Origin: Rhizophagus sp. LPA8_4_AMF
Taxonomy: Eukaryota; Glomeromycota; Glomeromycetes; Glomerales; Glomeraceae
Assembly: GCA_021464525.1 (NCBI GenBank)
Contig: JADRCO010000314.1
Location: 1-38,046 of the forward strand
Direction: 5' to 3'
Length of the DNA: 38,046 bases
In this document: positions 33,749-38,046 of the stretch, one piece after another
Position numbering within the stretch: the first letter of the stretch is position 1
Layout of the letters: every line of letters begins with the position of its first letter
Made by a program: the position numbers and the translations under genes
The notes under the pieces: generated by a model
The model's input: the letters and a program-made list of their open reading frames with translations, nothing else
The model's database searches: none
Told to the model about the DNA's origin: nothing

Positions 33749-35440
33749 CTAATTGATAGTTAGTTCAATTTTGTCTATTCTTGAAGTAGCATTTTTATAA
33801 TATAGTTCATTTAGTTCGCAACCAACAAATACTCTCTTTAATTTTTTGGCTACCGCACTCGTGGTTCCGGTGCCAGAAAATAAATCTAATACTAAATCTC
33901 CTTTATTACTACTGGCTTTTATCATTCTTTCTATCATTTCTTCTGGCTTGGGAGAAGGGTGAATATTTTTTTTTATTTTTCCTCTTATTTTTGTCTGGTG
34001 TCTATTCGAACTAATTTCCCAAACATCAGGACAAAGTTTACCGTTCGGATTAGGAAACCATCTTTTACCATTTTTTAATATTCCTTTGGGTGAATTCACT
34101 CTTTCTGGGGCAGTATAAGGAACACGAATTTCATCGTAATTAAAGGTATAGTTGTCACTAACGGTAAAAAAGAGAATAGTTTCTTGGTTGTTTACGTATT
34201 TTTTTTTGTTTCCATTAAAACCATCTTTTTTGTATCAAGTAATTCAATTTTGAAAAATAAGTTTTTTTTCAATTAAATATGACATGATTTGAGTACAGTT
34301 TTGCGGAGTATTAAACATATAAATAGAAGCAGTTCTTTTTAATTTAGGAATTAATTTGTCGATTCATTGGTAAGTAAAATTAAAAAATTCGGTTTCGTTT
34401 TCAAATTGGTCTCATTCCGCAGTGAGCCGATTATAAGGGGGGTCAATAATGGCTAAATCAATACTTTCTTCCTCTAAGTTATCTAAAAATTTAAAAACAT
34501 CAAGGTTATAAATTTGATTAAATCTTAACTCTTTTTTTGCTTTCTTTTCCCTTAATTTTGTTTTAATTACTAATTCATAATTTTTATATATTTCATAACC
34601 GACCCATTTTCGGTTTAATTCTTGAGCGATTTTTAAAGTGGTTCCGCTACCCGCAAATGGGTCTAAAACAGCATCTCCTTCGAAAGTAAATAATCGCACC
34701 AGTCTTTTCACAATTTCGGCGGGCATAATTGAAGGATGTTGACCATAAGCACTGTCGCTTTTATTTGGTGAAGGAATTTCCCAAACTTGTTGGGTATACT
34801 CTAATCATTCTTTTTCGGTTAATCTGCTTTTTTCTTTAATTTCCAAAGGGATATTATTATTAGGCTTGCCATCCTTTACATAAACAGTAATGAATTCACA
34901 AATATTATTATTATAAAAATTTCGGGGATAAGGATAAGAACCGAACATTAATCTTTTCTGGGAATTAGTTCTTTTTCAGATATATAAATCATATAAGTAA
35001 AGAGAAGTATTTTTGCTTTTTAAAATAGAATTTTGAATATCACTCTGTAAATCATAAATAGTTCGGTTATGGTGAGTATTAACCTTTTCTTTTAGCATTG
35101 GTAGAGGTGGCACATTAATACATAATTTACCGTTGGGTTTCAATACTCGCTCGCATTCTTTTCAAACTTTTAATAAAGATTTAATGTAATCGGAATAATT
35201 ATTCATATTGCCGATGTCTTGCTTATGAAGGGAAGAATGGGTTAAATCTTGGGTTCCATTTTTGGAATAGTCTTTAATGTTAAAATAGGGGGGGGAAGTG
35301 ATAATAAGGTCAATAGTATTATCTGCTATTTCAGTCATTTTTTCGGAACTTTTGAAATATATTCTGCTTTTCAGATTATTAGAGTTATCTAGATTAGTTT
35401 TTTGGGAAATTTTAAGATCCAATTTTTTTTTTTTAACCAT
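33749..35440 (-). CDS. Fused double DNA methyltransferase (m4C-like plus m6A-like)
   Basis: The protein has 563 residues in code 4. Two complete beta-class amino-methyltransferase modules lie in tandem. Module 1 has TSPPYF (48-53, m4C-type catalytic motif) and then DPFAGSGTT (260-268, AdoMet site). Module 2 has DPPYN (333-337, m6A-type) and then LFSGTGTT (520-527), with NNQETILFF, NGKRWFPNPNGK and HPSPKPEEMIERMIKAS as in MboII-type m6A enzymes. One module would modify each strand of an asymmetric site. Usually such activities are separate genes. It is followed by the HNH nuclease gene. Similarity of module 2 to GAAGA-specific enzymes is from memory and is only a hint. Confidence 0.85.
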
Positions 35441-35499
35441 ATTTTATTAGCATTTATTTAGCAGATTTATTTATCTTCATTACTTATATGTTTTTAGTA

Positions 35500-36189
35500 T
35501 TAATTTTTTGTTTTTTTATTTCTTATTTTCCCCAGCAAATATCCTAATACTAATGCTAAACCAACTAAAACTCCGCCAACTATTCATGGAGCAGCACTAG
35601 TTTTATTAGATTCTTTTTCGCTTTTTACCGAACTATTTCCCTGAATAACTTTTTGTAATTGCTGGGCTTGCGAAGTGTTTTTTCCTTGGCTAATTAGTTT
35701 TTGACTATATTCCAATAAATCGGCTAAAATAGTTCCTCGGTAAGGGCTAAATTTAATTTTCTTATTTTTCATGCTTTCTACCAATTTACTAAACTGCTCG
35801 CTGGTTAAATTCTCTAAATTTTTCGCTGAAACTGGATTATAGTCTAAATTTAACTGTTCTAATTTAGGAAATTCCGTAAATAAACGGGCTAAATCTACTT
35901 CTTGAATTTTGTTTCCAAAAAAATTTAAATTTACTATTCTATCTTTATTAGGTAAAGTGAATATTCCGTTTAGAGTAGTGAACTGACTATTGCTAGCATT
36001 TATTCTCCGTAAATCTTCAAATTGGCTTAAATCTTCAATTTCTCCGGTCAGATTAGGCTTAGTTTCATTTCAAACTTTCTTATTGCAATGGGAACACTGA
36101 GAAATTTGGCTGGATGAACTTATGTCTAAATAGCGAATTCTTTCTTTATTAATTAATTGGTTTAAATATTTTTGTGTATTTTGAGTCAT
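35500..36189 (-). CDS. LRR protein with C-terminal membrane anchor
   Basis: The protein has 229 residues in code 4 (ATG 36187-36189, TAA 35500-35502). The N-terminus (MTQNTQKYLNQLINKERIR) is a diverged form of the LRR tag. LRR units occupy about 20-130 (LRRINASNSQF, LEQLNLDYNPV), with a CSHCNKK knuckle near 32-39. A Gln/Ser linker (SQAQQLQKVIQGNSS) leads to one hydrophobic helix (WIVGGVLVGLALVLGYLLG) and a basic tail KIRNKKTKN. There is no signal peptide. A display platform at a membrane is inferred; the side on which the LRR lies is not known. Confidence 0.8.
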
Positions 36190-36636
36190 AGTTATAATAT
36201 AATTTTACAAAAATAAATATATATGGTAAGTTGATTGCGAAATTGTTTTTTGACAAATTTATTTTTCCCATTTATTAATTTATTTCCTACTTTTCGGTCG
36301 AAAAAAGAGTTGATTAAGAGGATATGTCAGTTTGGACGGAAATAAAAGTTTTAAGAAAAGTTGGTAAAATATTTGTTTGAATATAGAATATTCAAAAATG
36401 AAAAAGTTCACCTCTCCAAATGGACAATTAGGTCGGGAATAAATGGTAATTTTGGTTTGGGGTGGTTTTATTTCTCCTGTTTTAGGTATGGAAGGTTGGT
36501 AATAAATACGAAAGGGTGGGGAATAAATATTCAACTACCTTTTATACAGAACACTTTTATTTATTGAAGAAAATCAAATAAGCAATAAAAGAGAAGTAAA
36601 CTGACATTAAACACATTTTAAAATCTAATAGACTCG
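36190..36636. other. Gap between LRR-anchor gene and hydrolase gene
   Basis: Mostly AT-rich DNA. A 40-codon plus-strand frame at 36223-36345 (MVSWLRNCFLTNLFF...) might be a small membrane peptide but has no other support. Other frames on both strands look like chance. GAATAT repeats around 36380-36394 form a short palindrome. Confidence 0.35.
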
Positions 36637-37449
36637 CTAGGGGATATTTTGTTTCGAAGAATTTCTATTATTTGCTCTAATCTTCACTATTTCGACATTT
36701 TCTGGGTCAAAATTTCCTACCAATAAGTTTCGTGATCGAAAAATTTCTGCACAAAAATCTATACCATCATCAATAATTAAAGAAGAAAAATGAGGCTCGT
36801 TAGGATAATTTTTTAATTTTGTTTTGTAATCACTTTGAAGTAATATTTGCAGAGATTTTTGACTTTCTTCATAGGAAATAATTTCGTCTTTCTCGCCATA
36901 ACCCATAAAAATTGGAGTTTGCCTATTCTTTTCTGTTTCCACCTTTTTTAATGCTTTATGATAAGGAAGGAAGGCTGATAAACTTGCAAAGCCTCCCAAT
37001 TCATGCCGAGAAATCATAGCCATAGATAAACCTACTGAACCACCTTGGGAGAGACCAGTAATGAGAATATTCTGAGAAGAAATTCCTTTTTTTATTTCTT
37101 TTTCAATTAAATTATCAATTTGGCTAATGTTGTGAATAAGTCCATGATCGTTTTCGCCATTTTCTAAGTCTTCTTTTGAAATTATATCATACCAACTTGA
37201 CATTTTTTCTTTATTAAAGTAATGAACTTTTATTATTGGTGCTTGTGGAAAAATATATTTAATATTATAAGGACATTTTTTGTTAATTTCTTCGGCTTGT
37301 TTTTTAGTGAATTCTTCACTAAGGACAAAAGAAATTGGATGAAGAACAATAATTACAGCTTGATAGGAAAGAGAAGCCATATTATAGTTTTTGTTAAACC
37401 AACTTCTAAATTTTACCTTGACATTATTAAATTTCTTCACTTTCTCCAT
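36637..37449 (-). CDS. Acyl-protein-thioesterase/carboxylesterase-like hydrolase
   Basis: 270 residues. It has the alpha/beta-hydrolase pattern of the APT1/lysophospholipase family: IFPQAP near 66-71, SSWYDI near 84-89, nucleophile elbow GLSQGGS with S134, GYGEKDEI with D188, and EPHFSS with H220. The usual HGLGD oxyanion segment is replaced by LHPISF near 36-41. Family members remove acyl groups from lipids or S-acylated proteins and are common in fungi, so host lipid or protein-acyl processing is a possible role (inference). There is no signal peptide. It is the last gene of a minus-strand group; the upstream gene ends 7 nt before its start. Confidence 0.75.
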   Translation of the reverse strand: MEKVKKFNNVKVKFRSWFNKNYNMASLSYQAVIIVLHPISFVLSEEFTKKQAEEINKKCPYNIKYIFPQAPIIKVHYFNKEKMSSWYDIISKEDLENGENDHGLIHNISQIDNLIEKEIKKGISSQNILITGLSQGGSVGLSMAMISRHELGGFASLSAFLPYHKALKKVETEKNRQTPIFMGYGEKDEIISYEESQKSLQILLQSDYKTKLKNYPNEPHFSSLIIDDGIDFCAEIFRSRNLLVGNFDPENVEIVKIRANNRNSSKQNIP

Positions 37450-37456
37450 TTAGTCA

Positions 37457-37759
37457 TTATCATTCATCATCATCCTTTTCTTCATCTCTTAAAGGAATGT
37501 TTATTCTGATACAGTGAATTTCTCGGTTCTCTAACTCACTCTTATATTTTTTTTCTATTTCTTTTGATTGTCTTTCAACTCTAATTTCGCTAGAGATAAT
37601 TGGGATATATAATGTTTCTTTAACAAATGAAGTAAGTTTATTTTCTATCGGCTGTTGTTTTTGGGTACTCTCCGAGAACTTAACTATCAGGTGGTCAAAT
37701 TCAAATTTTTGCTTGCTAACTTGAAACTCCTCAGCCATTTTTTCTATCTCTTTAAGCAA
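37457..37759 (-). CDS. Small hypothetical protein
   Basis: 100 residues. Charged, with a beta-like middle (LYIPIISSEIRVERQS) and a helical, acidic end (RDEEKDDDEW, last Trp from TGA). No known family. It lies between a Cys-rich gene (41 nt upstream) and the hydrolase gene (7 nt downstream), probably in one transcript. Confidence 0.55.
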
Positions 37760-37800
37760 ATTAAGGGAGTAATAAATTAAGAACGAAAACTATCAAAATC

Positions 37801-38046
37801 TTAATTCTCATAACTCCCCGAACACTTTTTACAAGCCCCCTCCTCACCCAACTCTTTAATTTTGCCACATTCATTACATTTGTCCTTTTCTGCTTCTTTT
37901 TCCTCCAATTCCTTTAATTCCTTATTAATCTTGCCTTGAATTTCTTTTCTTATTTTCTTTTGCTCCCCGCATTGATAGCAAGGACATTTAATTTTCCCCC
38001 GTTCCTCATGGAATTTCGCCAATTCAATTTCTTTTAAGTATTCTTG
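37801..38046 (-). CDS. Cys-rich zinc-ribbon protein, 5' end beyond window
   Basis: The frame is open to the right edge (82 codons with stop), so the true start is outside. The visible part has two zinc-ribbon halves, CPCYQCGE and CNECGK...CKKC, separated by a highly charged helix (KEIQGKINKELKELEEKE). A TTG at 38020-38022 could serve as start but the frame continues upstream without a stop. It probably belongs to the same transcript as the two genes that follow. Function unknown. Confidence 0.6.
   Translation of the reverse strand, partial: QEYLKEIELAKFHEERGKIKCPCYQCGEQKKIRKEIQGKINKELKELEEKEAEKDKCNECGKIKELGEEGACKKCSGSYEN

Noticed and set aside
35162-35440. Two separate methyltransferase genes
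   Set aside because: Reading TGA as Trp gives a single frame from 35440 to 33749 with no TAA or TAG seen, so a fusion is the simpler reading.
36280-36567. Overlapping frames on both strands (84 and 68 codons) in the spacer
   Set aside because: They mirror each other, match no family and have no start context distinct from background.
1-38046. Genetic code 25 (TGA as glycine), as in some candidate-phylum bacteria
   Set aside because: TGA falls where Trp is conserved (SYVWG, YLWxDQLC in HET), which fits code 4 and not Gly.

Overview
Organism. The window is AT-rich DNA that only makes sense if TGA is read as tryptophan. Reading TGA as Trp joins many short open frames into long ones with no internal TAA or TAG. 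It also restores known motifs: the HET-domain SYVWG and YLWIDQLC motifs, the W after TGGT in a thymidine-phosphorylase-like protein, and the Trp before the Nudix core. That is genetic code 4 (Mollicutes). Genes start behind AT-rich leaders with no Shine-Dalgarno sequence. The mix of N-terminal tags of the form M-V-x-A-Q-x-W-L-x-x-N-Y-P, leucine-rich repeats, fungal-type HET domains and an AIG1/GIMAP-like GTPase module points to a mycoplasma-related endobacterium of arbuscular mycorrhizal fungi (Candidatus Moeniiplasma glomeromycotorum or a relative). That assignment is inference from gene content. No rRNA, tRNA or ribosomal-protein gene was seen, so this is accessory sequence.

Layout. 1-900 (minus): a leucine-rich-repeat protein running off the left edge. 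1064-1333: a decayed remnant. 1368-5175 (minus): a tightly coupled three-gene nucleotide-salvage operon (kinase-Nudix fusion, divergent thymidine-phosphorylase-like protein, second kinase). 5257-5425: a structured leader element, followed by 5448-7855 (plus): an unknown protein, an AIG1-like protein and a MazE/MazF pair. 8091-10328 (plus): LRR-HET protein 1. 10846-20910 (minus): one uninterrupted giant gene for a 3354-residue, C-terminally membrane-anchored protein. 21034-23673 (minus): LRR-HET protein 2, preceded by the second copy of the leader element at 23760-23924. 23979-27219: two small metalloprotease-like proteins, an IS630-family insertion and a zinc-ribbon protein whose membrane anchor is switched out of frame by a run of ten G. 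27336-28619: a coiled-coil protein. 28737-29037: a broken gene. 29099-31555 (minus): LRR-HET protein 3. 31626-32137: two small genes. 32449-35440 (minus): an HNH restriction enzyme and a fused double DNA methyltransferase. 35500-36189: an LRR protein with a C-terminal anchor. 36637-38046: an acyl-protein-thioesterase-like hydrolase and two small genes.

How it may fit together. Three LRR-HET proteins of the same design (LRR sensor-like part, HET domain, common distal region) lie within 24 kb. Together with the AIG1-like protein and one of the kinases they share a short glutamine-rich C-terminal tail ending in P-P-K, P-H-K or S-P-K. Four other proteins share a different C-terminal design: one hydrophobic helix followed by a basic tail. 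The leader element stands before both the AIG1/MazEF cluster and LRR-HET 2. I read the window as an effector or surface-protein island of a fungal endosymbiont, with the tail as a candidate sorting or host-binding signal and the leader as a candidate shared RNA regulator. Functions of these systems are inference; sequence patterns are directly visible.
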